From NCBI RefSeq assembly GCF_902167635.1, contig NZ_CABHMS010000003.1, forward strand, positions 372,001 through 436,000: a stretch of 64,000 bases of DNA, read 5' to 3'. The notes under the pieces were generated by a model, which was given only the letters and a program-made list of their open reading frames with translations, was not told the origin of the DNA and did no database searches. The stretch is from Chitinophaga vietnamensis (GTDB taxonomy: Bacteria; Bacteroidota; Bacteroidia; Chitinophagales; Chitinophagaceae). Positions within the stretch are counted from its first letter, which is position 1. The number at the start of each line of letters is the position of its first letter. Of this stretch, positions 32,379 to 40,944 are shown one piece after another. The position numbers were made by a program, and so were the translations under genes.

Positions 32379-35300
32379 CTATTTCAATTTCATTTTAGAA
32401 GAATCTGCAAACGAGGCCTTCATCTGCTGTATACGCCCGATGATAGCGCCGATGGTTTGTTTGTCCTGCGCAAAGGCATCCTGCATGCCTGAAGGCAGGT
32501 TATTGTAATAATTGAGTTGCTGGTTGCAGTCGCGCAGCACATCATTCGCGATGGCATTACCTTTTTCCGTGTTGCCTGCGATAAAGTAAGCGTAGGCATA
32601 CTGCATGGAGGTGATGTTATGCCCGCCGCCATCGTTGGATACCATGCCATAGGGCAGGGTAGCGGATGGCAGCATCTGGTAGCCGTGATCCAGCACTTTG
32701 AGCGCGGAATCTTTCCTGCCTTCAGCCGCCAGTGTAACGCCAAGGGTGGCGAAGCTCCTGCGGATATTGAGCAATATGCGGCGGCCGTTCTCATCGAAAT
32801 AAGTACCTGGGTATTGTGCGCCTCCGAAACGGAATTTGGTCATGAGGTTTTCGTACATCAAACCGGTGTTCACGTTGAAATCGGCGCTGGAATCACGCGC
32901 AATGGGCACCAGGCGGTAAGTGAGGCCTTCCTGCCGCATGTAGTTGTTCAAGCCAAGGCCGAAAGGTTGTGAGAAATAGATCGGCCGTTGCCAGTTGTTG
33001 GCCGCAATGATATTGAGTTCGGCGAGATCATTTTTAGCAAGGCCATTACCCGGCACGGTGAAATTTACCTGCGACAGGATACGGCTGCTATCCTTCGCCA
33101 ACACCGTACCATTTGCCAGCACAGTTGATTTATTTACCGGCAGGAAAAACTGGTGTGTCGGGAAATAATTGATTGCATCGCCGGTAGCGGTCTGTAATTT
33201 ATTCTTATCATCTCCCATAAATGCCATGATCTCATTCAGGTCGAAATAGCGATCCTGCGGGATGTTGCCGGGATTATAGAAGGGGAGATAATTGCGGTTG
33301 TCGCCGAGATATTTATCAGGCGTCCAGCTGAAAGGCACAGGCGCGCTCTGATTGATCTTGCGTTGCAGCTGGTTGATATCCCAGTCGGAGCCGATGAGGC
33401 TCGTCACGCTCACACGCACATCCGGCCGGATATTTTCCACTTCCTGTGCGTACCACAATGGATAGGTGTCGTTATCGCCACCGGTGAAGAGGATGGCGTC
33501 TTTTGCGCAGGAGTTGAGATAGTCGGAGGCGGCATCGCGGGCCAATGATTTCATAGAGCGATCGTGATCGTTCCATTCCTGCGCGGCCATGAGCGTTGGC
33601 ACGGCCAGCAGGCACACTACGCCGGCGCTGAGCGCGGCTGTTTTACCAGGCAGTTTTTTCTGTATCAGGTCATACACGTACAATACGCCTAATCCTATCC
33701 AGATGGCGAAAGCATAGAAAGAACCGACGTAAGAGTAGTCTCTTTCCCTGGGCTGCGGGCCGTATTGGTTGAGGTAAAGTATGATGGCGATACCTGTAAA
33801 GAAATACAACAGGAACACCACTATCATGTTGTGCCGGTCGCGCTTCCATTGATACACCATGCCCAGGATGCCCAATAGCAGCGGTAGCATGAAGAGCGTG
33901 TTATGTGCTTTGTTGTTTTTAAGCGTGTCGGGCAAGAGACTTTGATCGCCCAGGCGCACATTGTCGATGAATGGAATGCCCGATATCCAGTTACCATCGC
34001 GTGCATTGCCGAGGCCCTGAAGGTCGTTCTGCCGGCCGGCGAAATTCCACATAAAGTAGCGCCAGTACATCCAGTTGAACTGATAGGTGAACAGGAATCG
34101 CATATGATCACCGAACGAAGGTTTCTCGCCAGGGGCAAGGCCTAGCCAGGATTGATAGAAGTCTACATTGCCGGTGGTGTTATCGCTGTTCCAGGCGCGC
34201 GTGAAGAGGTGGATATCATCGGGATTGTAATCGTATTCGAATTTCTTCCCCACCACATCATATTTACCGGTCTGGGTATTTTTATAATAGATGTTGCCTT
34301 TATCTTTTGTGCCGGTAGGTTTAGCGGTAAAGTCAGGCCCGCTGAGTATCGGCCAGGAGCCGTATTGGGAGCGGTCCAGATAAGCCACCAGTTCAATCGG
34401 GTTGTTCACCTGTTGCATATTGATAGCAGGATTGGCATTGGCGCGAATGAGGATCATGAAATAGGAAGAATACCCGATGAGGATGAAGGTGAAGCACCAG
34501 AGGGCCAGTTGGAGGAAGTATTTCCTTTTTCTTTGTGCGTATCGGATGCCGAAAAATATCAGCACGGCCAGCAGCAGGATGGCGAAGATGGCGCCGGAGT
34601 TGAAGGGCAGGCCGAAGTCGTTCACAAAGCGGAGATCGAACCAGCCGATGATCTTTACAATATCCTGTATCACCAGTATCTGAACGACGCCGGTGAGCGC
34701 GCATGCCACCAGGAAGGCCAGCAGTGCGCCTTTGCGGGAATATTTATAACGACGGAAATAGTAGGTCATCACGATGGCGGGGATGCTGAGCAGGCTAAGC
34801 AGGTGCACACCGATCGACAGGCCGATGAGATAAGCGATCAACAATATCCAGCGGTCGGCATAGCGGTCGTCGGCCTGCTCTTCCCATTTGAGGATGGCCC
34901 AGAACACCATGGAGATGAAGAGGGGCGATACGCCGAATACGATGCCTTCCACAGCGGAGAACCAGAAGGAGTCGGAGAAGGTAAAGGCCAGTGCGCCGGT
35001 GGCGCCGGCGGCGATAACGGCGATGGCCTGTGTGCTGGTGAGTGATCCGTCTTTCTGTTGCAGCAGGCGGCGGCCCATGTGGGTGATGGTCCAGAAGAGG
35101 AACAGGATGGTGAAGCCGCTACTGAGCGACGATAACAGGTTTACCTGTTGTGCCGCATGGGCATTGGGTCCTACGGCATCCCAGCTACCGCCGAAGAAGA
35201 CGATGAACAACCTGCCGAGCATGATGAATAAGGGTGCTCCCGGGGGATGCGATATCTGGAGTTTATAAGCGCAGGGAATAAATTCTCCGCAATCCCAGAA

Positions 35301-35396
35301 ACTGGCGGTGGCTTCGCGCGTGGAAATGTACACCGAGCAGGCGATCAGGCAGATGATCCATCCTGCTATGTTATTCATCTTTTTAAAGTTGTTCAT
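32379..35396 (-). CDS. DUF2723 multi-pass membrane protein (possible glycosyltransferase)
   Basis: The 1005-residue protein starts with a TM helix (IAGWIICLIACSVYI) and the DUF2723 signature TASFWDCGEFIPCAYKLQIS-HPPGAPL, where Asp and Glu resemble the catalytic acidic residues of GT-C enzymes. More than ten TM segments occupy the first about 590 residues. A large soluble C-terminal part follows, including FTGGDNDTYPLWYAQEVEN and a TPR-like end (ALKVLDHGYQML). Eukaryotic TMEM260 relatives are O-mannosyltransferases; activity here is inferred. Confidence 0.87.
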   Translation of the reverse strand: MNNFKKMNNIAGWIICLIACSVYISTREATASFWDCGEFIPCAYKLQISHPPGAPLFIMLGRLFIVFFGGSWDAVGPNAHAAQQVNLLSSLSSGFTILFLFWTITHMGRRLLQQKDGSLTSTQAIAVIAAGATGALAFTFSDSFWFSAVEGIVFGVSPLFISMVFWAILKWEEQADDRYADRWILLIAYLIGLSIGVHLLSLLSIPAIVMTYYFRRYKYSRKGALLAFLVACALTGVVQILVIQDIVKIIGWFDLRFVNDFGLPFNSGAIFAILLLAVLIFFGIRYAQRKRKYFLQLALWCFTFILIGYSSYFMILIRANANPAINMQQVNNPIELVAYLDRSQYGSWPILSGPDFTAKPTGTKDKGNIYYKNTQTGKYDVVGKKFEYDYNPDDIHLFTRAWNSDNTTGNVDFYQSWLGLAPGEKPSFGDHMRFLFTYQFNWMYWRYFMWNFAGRQNDLQGLGNARDGNWISGIPFIDNVRLGDQSLLPDTLKNNKAHNTLFMLPLLLGILGMVYQWKRDRHNMIVVFLLYFFTGIAIILYLNQYGPQPRERDYSYVGSFYAFAIWIGLGVLYVYDLIQKKLPGKTAALSAGVVCLLAVPTLMAAQEWNDHDRSMKSLARDAASDYLNSCAKDAILFTGGDNDTYPLWYAQEVENIRPDVRVSVTSLIGSDWDINQLQRKINQSAPVPFSWTPDKYLGDNRNYLPFYNPGNIPQDRYFDLNEIMAFMGDDKNKLQTATGDAINYFPTHQFFLPVNKSTVLANGTVLAKDSSRILSQVNFTVPGNGLAKNDLAELNIIAANNWQRPIYFSQPFGLGLNNYMRQEGLTYRLVPIARDSSADFNVNTGLMYENLMTKFRFGGAQYPGTYFDENGRRILLNIRRSFATLGVTLAAEGRKDSALKVLDHGYQMLPSATLPYGMVSNDGGGHNITSMQYAYAYFIAGNTEKGNAIANDVLRDCNQQLNYYNNLPSGMQDAFAQDKQTIGAIIGRIQQMKASFADSSKMKLK

Positions 35397-35448
35397 TCTC
35401 GGATATTGTATCCGTTAAATTTAGGGGAGATTCCGCAAATAAGATGTT

Positions 35449-35483
35449 AAAAAAACGCCTGCAGTTTTAATACTGCAGGCGTT
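35449..35483 (-). terminator. Rho-independent terminator of the 35490-35816 gene
   Basis: AACGCCTGCAG (35454-35464) pairs with CTGCAGGCGTT (35473-35483). On the minus strand the stem is followed by a run of T (A-run 35449-35455 on the plus strand). It stops transcription before the DUF2723 gene. Confidence 0.85.
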
Positions 35484-35489
35484 GTGAAT

Positions 35490-35816
35490 TTACCGTTGGG
35501 TAGTGTTGCCATTAGCGTCCACTATGATTGTCTCTTCCATTCCATTCCCGTTTTTGATGGTACGTACTACATATCCATCATTGCCATTGGTACATTTGAT
35601 CCGGGTGATATCGTAAAGATCCGCTCCGTACATGCTGTTCAGCTTATTGGTCACATCATCAGGTATCCAGTCTTCATGTACCGGCAATGCTGCTTTTACC
35701 AGCACGGTACTGTCGGCGTTAACAGGCTTCTGGGCATTACATGCCGGCCTGTAATAGATGCTGCCTGCGGCTACAACCATGCAAGTGATGCCGAGGCAAA
35801 TGATCATCTTTTTCAT
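35490..35816 (-). CDS. Hypothetical small exported protein
   Basis: I do not recognise this 108-residue protein. It has an N-terminal hydrophobic segment (MIICLGITCMVVAAGSIYY) that is either a signal peptide or an anchor. A short beta-rich body follows (DLYDITRIKCTNGNDGYVVR, NGMEETIIVDANGNTTQR). It has its own terminator. Confidence 0.65.
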   Translation of the reverse strand: MKKMIICLGITCMVVAAGSIYYRPACNAQKPVNADSTVLVKAALPVHEDWIPDDVTNKLNSMYGADLYDITRIKCTNGNDGYVVRTIKNGNGMEETIIVDANGNTTQR

Positions 35817-35950
35817 GGCGTACGATTTATGTGAATAGGTAATGATGGAACCACAATTAGCTTACCAGAATGAAGCGGGCTATGCGTTGGAGGGAGAGGG
35901 CTTTAATAATGTTTTAATGAAGTTTTGACAATTCGCCGATAATACTTCCT

Positions 35951-35958
35951 TACATTTA
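35951..35958 (+). promoter_or_regulatory. Possible -7 element for the NAD-dependent dehydrogenase gene
   Basis: TACATTTA (TAnnTTTG with the last base changed) lies 20 bp before the ATG at 35979, in the same CTTACATTTACC context as the element before the YceI gene. Confidence 0.35.
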
Positions 35959-35978
35959 CCCCTATAAAACCATCATCG

Positions 35979-36860
35979 ATGAAAACAGGATTTATAGGAC
36001 TCGGAAACCTCGGCATTGCCATCGCAGAAAACCTGCTCGCCCGCCAACAACCATTATACGTTTATAACCGCACCGCTTCTAAAGCACAGCTGCTGATAGA
36101 GAAAGGGGCTATCGTCTGTTCGTCGGTACAGGAGCTCGCGGCGCAATGCGATGTGGTGTTTACCATTGTATCAGATGATGCCGCGCTGAATCATATTACA
36201 ATGGGCGCTGAAGGGATCGCATCGCACCTGCGCAAGGGTGGTATTCATATATCGCTGAGCACTATTTTGCCGGCTACTGCTACGGCGCTGCATCAGCTGC
36301 ATTCGCAGCATGGCAGCGAGTATATCGCCTGCCCGGTAATGGGCCGGCCGGATGTAGCGCGTGCCCGTAAAATTAATTTCCTGGTATCTGGCCATCATGA
36401 AAGCATTCAGCAGATAAAGCCTTTGTTAGAGCAGGCCGGGGCAGTGAACGTATGGGAATTTGGCGATGCGCCGGGCGCTGCCAACGTAGCGAAGCTGTGC
36501 AGTAACTATCTCGTGATCACCGCCATGGAGGCCATTGCAGAGAGCGTGAACCTGGCAAAGCGCAGTAACATTGATACGGCCTTATGGATGCAGATGCTCA
36601 CACAAACTTATTTCAATGCGCCGGTGTATATCAATTACAGCGCATTGATCATGAAAGAAGCGTTTCTGCCGGCAGGCTTCAGCTTGCAGCTGGGCTTGAA
36701 AGATATGAACCTTATCCTGCAGCAGGCCGGTACCGTGAATGCCCGCATGCCGGTAGGGCACCAGGTGCAGTCTTTGTTGCAGCAATCGCTCGCAGCAGGA
36801 CTGGGAGATCATGATATAACAGCAGTTGCTAAAACAATCGGAGAAAGCAGCAAGGCATGA
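35979..36860 (+). CDS. NAD(P)-dependent beta-hydroxyacid dehydrogenase
   Basis: The 293-residue protein has the N-terminal dinucleotide-binding GFIGLGNLGIAIAENLL, a substrate-loop region (FTIVSDDAALNHITMGAEGI), CPVMGRPDVARA, and the catalytic lysine Lys172 in PGAANVAKLCSNYL, the plan of the 3-hydroxyisobutyrate dehydrogenase family. The substrate is not determined; related enzymes also reduce glyoxylate or succinic semialdehyde, or act as imine reductases. It overlaps the next gene (ATGA at 36857). Confidence 0.9.
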   Translation: MKTGFIGLGNLGIAIAENLLARQQPLYVYNRTASKAQLLIEKGAIVCSSVQELAAQCDVVFTIVSDDAALNHITMGAEGIASHLRKGGIHISLSTILPATATALHQLHSQHGSEYIACPVMGRPDVARARKINFLVSGHHESIQQIKPLLEQAGAVNVWEFGDAPGAANVAKLCSNYLVITAMEAIAESVNLAKRSNIDTALWMQMLTQTYFNAPVYINYSALIMKEAFLPAGFSLQLGLKDMNLILQQAGTVNARMPVGHQVQSLLQQSLAAGLGDHDITAVAKTIGESSKA

Positions 36861-37402
36861 TCATTCAATCACTCGCACCTATCAAAGGAAATCCGGTAGC
36901 GCATTGGGGCCACAACGGTTATCGCTCACAACAGCGATACGATGTGGCCCTTGAAAAATATGCAGACGGCTTTTTGTTCCGCTTGCAACTCCGCCAGCTG
37001 GAAAACCCTTATATCAAAACATGGGTCACAACGGAAGATGATATCGAAGGCTATAATGAGGTGATCCTGGAAGGACATTCTGCAGGTATTTTTGAAGATG
37101 ATAAATTGATCGCTATGATCATCTGCGGATACCGCGAATGGAATAACAGTTTCTTTGTAGATAATTTGCTGGTGGCTGAAAGCTTTCGTGGCAGAGGCCT
37201 TGGACGGCAGCTCATGCAATATGTGATCGACCGCGCCACACAGCTGCAATGCAGGCTGGTAGAGCTGGAAACGCAAAATACCAATGTGCCCGCCATTCAC
37301 TTTTATCAACAGATGGGTTTTAATATTGCAGGTATACACACACGCCTATACGAAAAAGATAATGAACATGAAGTTGCCTTGTTCATGACACGTGATGTGT
37401 AA
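36857..37402 (+). CDS. GNAT-family N-acetyltransferase
   Basis: The 181-residue protein has the GNAT core: DKLIAMIICGYREW, FFVDNLLVAESFRGRGLGRQ (acetyl-CoA motif RGRGLG), LMQYVIDRATQLQCRLVELE, and NVPAIHFYQQMGFNIAGIHT. It resembles the streptothricin-acetyltransferase type in length and spacing. It is translationally coupled to the upstream dehydrogenase, so the two probably act on related compounds; the substrate is unknown. Confidence 0.88.
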   Translation: MIIQSLAPIKGNPVAHWGHNGYRSQQRYDVALEKYADGFLFRLQLRQLENPYIKTWVTTEDDIEGYNEVILEGHSAGIFEDDKLIAMIICGYREWNNSFFVDNLLVAESFRGRGLGRQLMQYVIDRATQLQCRLVELETQNTNVPAIHFYQQMGFNIAGIHTRLYEKDNEHEVALFMTRDV

Positions 37403-37438
37403 ATGGTTTTATCATGTTATAAAATCTTGTTTAAATAT

Positions 37439-37468
37439 TTTGATGGCGTTTTATAATTTCTAATTTTG
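37439..37468 (+). promoter_or_regulatory. Full Bacteroidota-type promoter for the large exported-protein locus
   Basis: TTTG at 37439-37442 and TAATTTTG at 37461-37468, 18 bp apart, fit the -33/-7 consensus well. The first gene starts at a GTG at 37535, leaving a leader of about 60 nt. No further clear promoter is seen before 59594, so the locus may be one operon. Confidence 0.65.
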
Positions 37469-37534
37469 CCATCGTAGTCCTGTGCCTATGAATGAATTGG
37501 ATTCAGTTAGCCCAAGTAGGACTATGTAGCATTT

Positions 37535-39817
37535 GTGAAAAAAATATTTGTACTGACATTATTATCCCTATTGATCTTGCGTGCTGTAGCACAAGTAAAG
37601 CAACTGCCTGGCGAGCATTACTCCGGCGATACACTACATTTCTACCTGCATGGTAATGGTTGTAAAGTAATGATGCCTGTTCCGGTTGCCTTGTACGAAG
37701 GACCACGCGGAGATACGCGCTTGCCGAAGATCAGGCAGCGACTGCCCAAAGCAGCGCCTGTAGCGGCACATCAGCCTTTTCTTACCATACATGGTAATGT
37801 TACCTATGATGGTTTTTATCAGTCCAATACCGATACGCCTTACCTCGAAAAAGACATCTATCAACATACACTACAAACAAACCTGGATATCACGATCAGG
37901 GATCAGTATCCATTACATCTTTCTTTCAGTACCAGCAAAGGTAATTCGATGTTGTACCGCAACCTCACCGGTTTGAACCTGCGATACAGCAACCGCGATT
38001 TCAAGCAGATGCTGATGAACAAAGCCGCTGCCTGGGATGCCGGCAAACTCAAACAACTCCGGGAACTGGATAGCATCAAAGGGATGCTGGAAAATAAATG
38101 GGATGAGCTGAACCGCCTCCGGGCCTGGTTCAACGCACCACAGCAGGTGCAACGACTGATAGAAGCCAAGGAACACGACTACCGCAATGAAGCCACCAGC
38201 AAGATTCCTGCCTGGGAACGCCCGCTGGTGAAATGGCCTTATGTGTTCCCCGCATCTAAAAGGGAAGCGCCGGACAACGACAGCGCACTGCTGCGTTTCA
38301 AGGAAGAGTATGCGCGCCGCCAGCAACAGCTGGATTCTATGCAGCGCATCTATGGCAGCCTGGAAAAGCTCTTGCAAAAGAAACAACTGGCCTATGGCAA
38401 ACGTAAATCCACCCTGCTGGACGCCTTGAAGAACAGCCGTAATGATGAAGAACTGAGCGCCCGCCTGTCGGACATGAACCTGCCCGACAGCCTGCTGCCA
38501 AAGGGTTACAAGGCTTTGCTGGCCGTCCGCTCTTTCGGCATCGGCAGAACGATGGTGGATTATTCAGAACTTACGGCCAAGAATATCAGCATCACCGGCG
38601 TACAGGCGGAGCTGAATCCCGGATGGTACCTCGCTTTCGCTACCGGCGCGGTAGATTACCGTTTCCGCGACTACGTAGTGAATGCTGTGCGCCCGCGTCA
38701 ATACCTCAATATCGTGCGCGCAGGATTTGGCTTGAAAGATGGCAACAATATCATCCTGTCTTACTATACCGGGAAAAAGCAAGTCTATAATTTCAATACC
38801 GGCCCGGGAGGCAGCACTACTAATAATATCCTGCCAGACACCCGTATCATGGGCCTGTCGCTGGAAGGCAAATGGCAGATCAGCAAGCATCACTATATCA
38901 TAGGAGAGGTAGCGAAGTCTTCGATGCCTTACTACGCCCGCGCCGCGGAGCATGAAGGCCTTGGCAGCAGCATGCTGCATTTTGGCCATCATTCCAATGA
39001 AGCGCTTGCGCTGTCTGCATTCTCCTATCTACCGGTAACGGATACACGTATTTCAGGGATGTACAAATTGATGGGGGCCGACTTTCAATCCTTCAGCCTC
39101 TATGCGTCCGGCGCAGAGCAGATCGCCTGGATGGTGAAAGTAGAGCAGCCTTTCTTCCGGAAACAGTTGCTGCTAACGGGATCGGTTAAACGAAATACTT
39201 ATAACAGCGTGTTTGATCAGTCCAGCTTCAACAGCAGCACGGTTTTCAAGAGCATACAGGCCACCTTCAGAAGGAAACGCTGGCCGGTGCTGTCGGTAGG
39301 ATACTTCCCTTCTTCCCAGCTAACCAAGATCAGCGAAGGGAAATACATGGAGAACATGTTCTATACCCTGATGGGTACCGCTACGCATTCGTATAGCGTC
39401 CGTGGTTTGAGCATGAACACGATGTTCTCCGGCACAAGATTTTACAATCACCAGGCAGACAGCAATTTTGTGTATTTCAATAGTACCAACCTGCAACTGA
39501 ACCACACGGTGTTTGCCGGGAAGTTTGTGCTGAACGGCGGGCTGTCGTCCGCTACCAACACGGATTACGCGCTGTACGGCGCCGATGGCAATGTGCAGTA
39601 CCGGGTGAACAGCTGGCTGGAGATCGGCGGTGGCGCTAAATATAATTATCAAACAAAGTTCCGTGATGAGCAGATCGGGTATTCAGGCAATGCGCGCCTG
39701 AACATCCCGAAGGTGGGCGAGTTTATTGTGATGGCCGACAAAGGCTTTATACCCGGCGTTAACAAGCAGCTGGTACCCAATAAAACGGGCCGGCTTACCT
39801 ATACCAGGATATTTTAA
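37535..39817 (+). CDS. Outer-membrane beta-barrel protein with periplasmic coiled-coil
   Basis: This 760-residue protein starts with GTG and has a signal peptide (IFVLTLLSLLILRAVAQ). Residues about 80-135 are strand-rich. Residues about 165-340 are helical and charged (LKQLRELDSIKGMLENKWDE; EEYARRQQQLDSMQRIYGSL). The C-terminal about 400 residues alternate in aromatic amphipathic strands that end in LTYTRIF, the terminal-strand pattern of a barrel. I do not recognise a named family. As first gene of the locus it could be the outer-membrane port or anchor for the large proteins that follow. Confidence 0.72.
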   Translation: MKKIFVLTLLSLLILRAVAQVKQLPGEHYSGDTLHFYLHGNGCKVMMPVPVALYEGPRGDTRLPKIRQRLPKAAPVAAHQPFLTIHGNVTYDGFYQSNTDTPYLEKDIYQHTLQTNLDITIRDQYPLHLSFSTSKGNSMLYRNLTGLNLRYSNRDFKQMLMNKAAAWDAGKLKQLRELDSIKGMLENKWDELNRLRAWFNAPQQVQRLIEAKEHDYRNEATSKIPAWERPLVKWPYVFPASKREAPDNDSALLRFKEEYARRQQQLDSMQRIYGSLEKLLQKKQLAYGKRKSTLLDALKNSRNDEELSARLSDMNLPDSLLPKGYKALLAVRSFGIGRTMVDYSELTAKNISITGVQAELNPGWYLAFATGAVDYRFRDYVVNAVRPRQYLNIVRAGFGLKDGNNIILSYYTGKKQVYNFNTGPGGSTTNNILPDTRIMGLSLEGKWQISKHHYIIGEVAKSSMPYYARAAEHEGLGSSMLHFGHHSNEALALSAFSYLPVTDTRISGMYKLMGADFQSFSLYASGAEQIAWMVKVEQPFFRKQLLLTGSVKRNTYNSVFDQSSFNSSTVFKSIQATFRRKRWPVLSVGYFPSSQLTKISEGKYMENMFYTLMGTATHSYSVRGLSMNTMFSGTRFYNHQADSNFVYFNSTNLQLNHTVFAGKFVLNGGLSSATNTDYALYGADGNVQYRVNSWLEIGGGAKYNYQTKFRDEQIGYSGNARLNIPKVGEFIVMADKGFIPGVNKQLVPNKTGRLTYTRIF

Positions 39818-39826
39818 TTATTGTTT

Positions 39827-40909
39827 ATGAAGAGGACCCTATACCTCGTACTGTTATTGTATTGTTTTCGTGCAGGCGCACAAGTGAGTATGACCGTGCA
39901 GCTGCCTTCCACCGGCGTGTTGCAGAAGGCGCAGCTCTGGAACATCGTGCTGGTATCATCGGCATCGTACCCTGTTACCGCAAGGATCACCATGCGTTTG
40001 ATGGACGCCACTACCAACCAGCCTTTGCTCACCGGTCTTACCCGTGAAGTAACGCTTACGCGCGGCGCACGGCAATTGCAGGCCGGCGATCTGATGCCGG
40101 TGCAATATGAGTACCTGAGCAGCGCCATCGACCGGAACCCGGATGCCATGCTGCCTGCAGGCAATTACCTCGCCTGTTACAGTATGATACTTTCTTCCAA
40201 CAAAGACAACCAGGGAGGAGAAGATTGCATTCCATTTGTAGTGGAGCCCATGAGCCCGCCCATGCTCAATACGCCTGCCAATCAGAGCGTGGTGGAGGGC
40301 GCCCAGCCACAGTTCACCTGGCTGCCGCCGGCGCCGCTCAATATGTTCACCGACCTTAATTACGATATGGTGGTGACCAATGTGAGAGAAGGGCAATCGC
40401 CGCAGGAGGCCATCCAGCAGAACATCCCGCTGTATCGCGGTACCTGGCTGAAACATGTTTTTACCAACTATCCTTCCGGCGCGCCCAGGTTAGATACCGG
40501 CGTCGTATATGCGTGGACGGTAACCGCCCGCAATGGCCGCCTGTTTGCCGCACAAACCGAGGTATGGACCTTCAAAGTAAATGGACCACGCAAAGCTTCC
40601 ATCGACAGCGCCGGGGCCTATGTGCAGCTCCGCAAGGAACTGGATGGCGCCGTGATCAAAGGTGGCGACGTAGTACAGGTAGAATATATCAATGATGCCG
40701 ACGATAAATCCTTGCCCTATGAATTATTATCAATGGAAGATAACCGCGCAATGTACAGCGGCACTGTAACGCTGGCGAGAGGCGCCAACCGCCTGAATAT
40801 CCCTGTGGGCAAGCGTGCTGGCCTATCAAGAGGAAAAGTATATCTCCTGCGCCTGCATAACTCACGCAATGAGTACTGGCAGATAAAATTTATGTACATA
40901 CAGGATTGA
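39827..40909 (+). CDS. Exported Ig/FN3-like surface protein
   Basis: The ATG at 39827 (signal TLYLVLLLYCFRAGAQ) gives 360 residues. The body is beta-rich: VSMTVQLPSTGVLQKAQLWN, then an FN3-like middle domain (PPMLNTPANQSVVEGAQPQF, TWLPPAPLNMFTDLNYDMVV, GVVYAWTVTARNGRLFAAQT) and a C-terminal sandwich. It has no catalytic motif. It starts 9 bp after the barrel gene, so an extracellular or periplasmic partner role is likely. Confidence 0.7.
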   Translation: MKRTLYLVLLLYCFRAGAQVSMTVQLPSTGVLQKAQLWNIVLVSSASYPVTARITMRLMDATTNQPLLTGLTREVTLTRGARQLQAGDLMPVQYEYLSSAIDRNPDAMLPAGNYLACYSMILSSNKDNQGGEDCIPFVVEPMSPPMLNTPANQSVVEGAQPQFTWLPPAPLNMFTDLNYDMVVTNVREGQSPQEAIQQNIPLYRGTWLKHVFTNYPSGAPRLDTGVVYAWTVTARNGRLFAAQTEVWTFKVNGPRKASIDSAGAYVQLRKELDGAVIKGGDVVQVEYINDADDKSLPYELLSMEDNRAMYSGTVTLARGANRLNIPVGKRAGLSRGKVYLLRLHNSRNEYWQIKFMYIQD

Positions 40910-40944
40910 TCCAAAGAAATACCCTTATACCAAAAATATTTGCA

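Noticed and set aside
34152-35045. A 297-codon plus-strand frame
   Set aside because: It is entirely antisense to the DUF2723 gene; the composition is low-complexity Glu/Gly/His-rich and no domain is visible.
35400-35414. Small dyad CGGATA/TATCCG just before the DUF2723 start
   Set aside because: Six-base arms with a 3-nt loop are common by chance, and no partner regulator is adjacent.
37488-37529. A 13-codon upstream frame (ATG to TAG) in the leader of the exported-protein locus
   Set aside because: It has no regulatory codon pattern and no attenuator-like hairpins were seen; it is probably chance.
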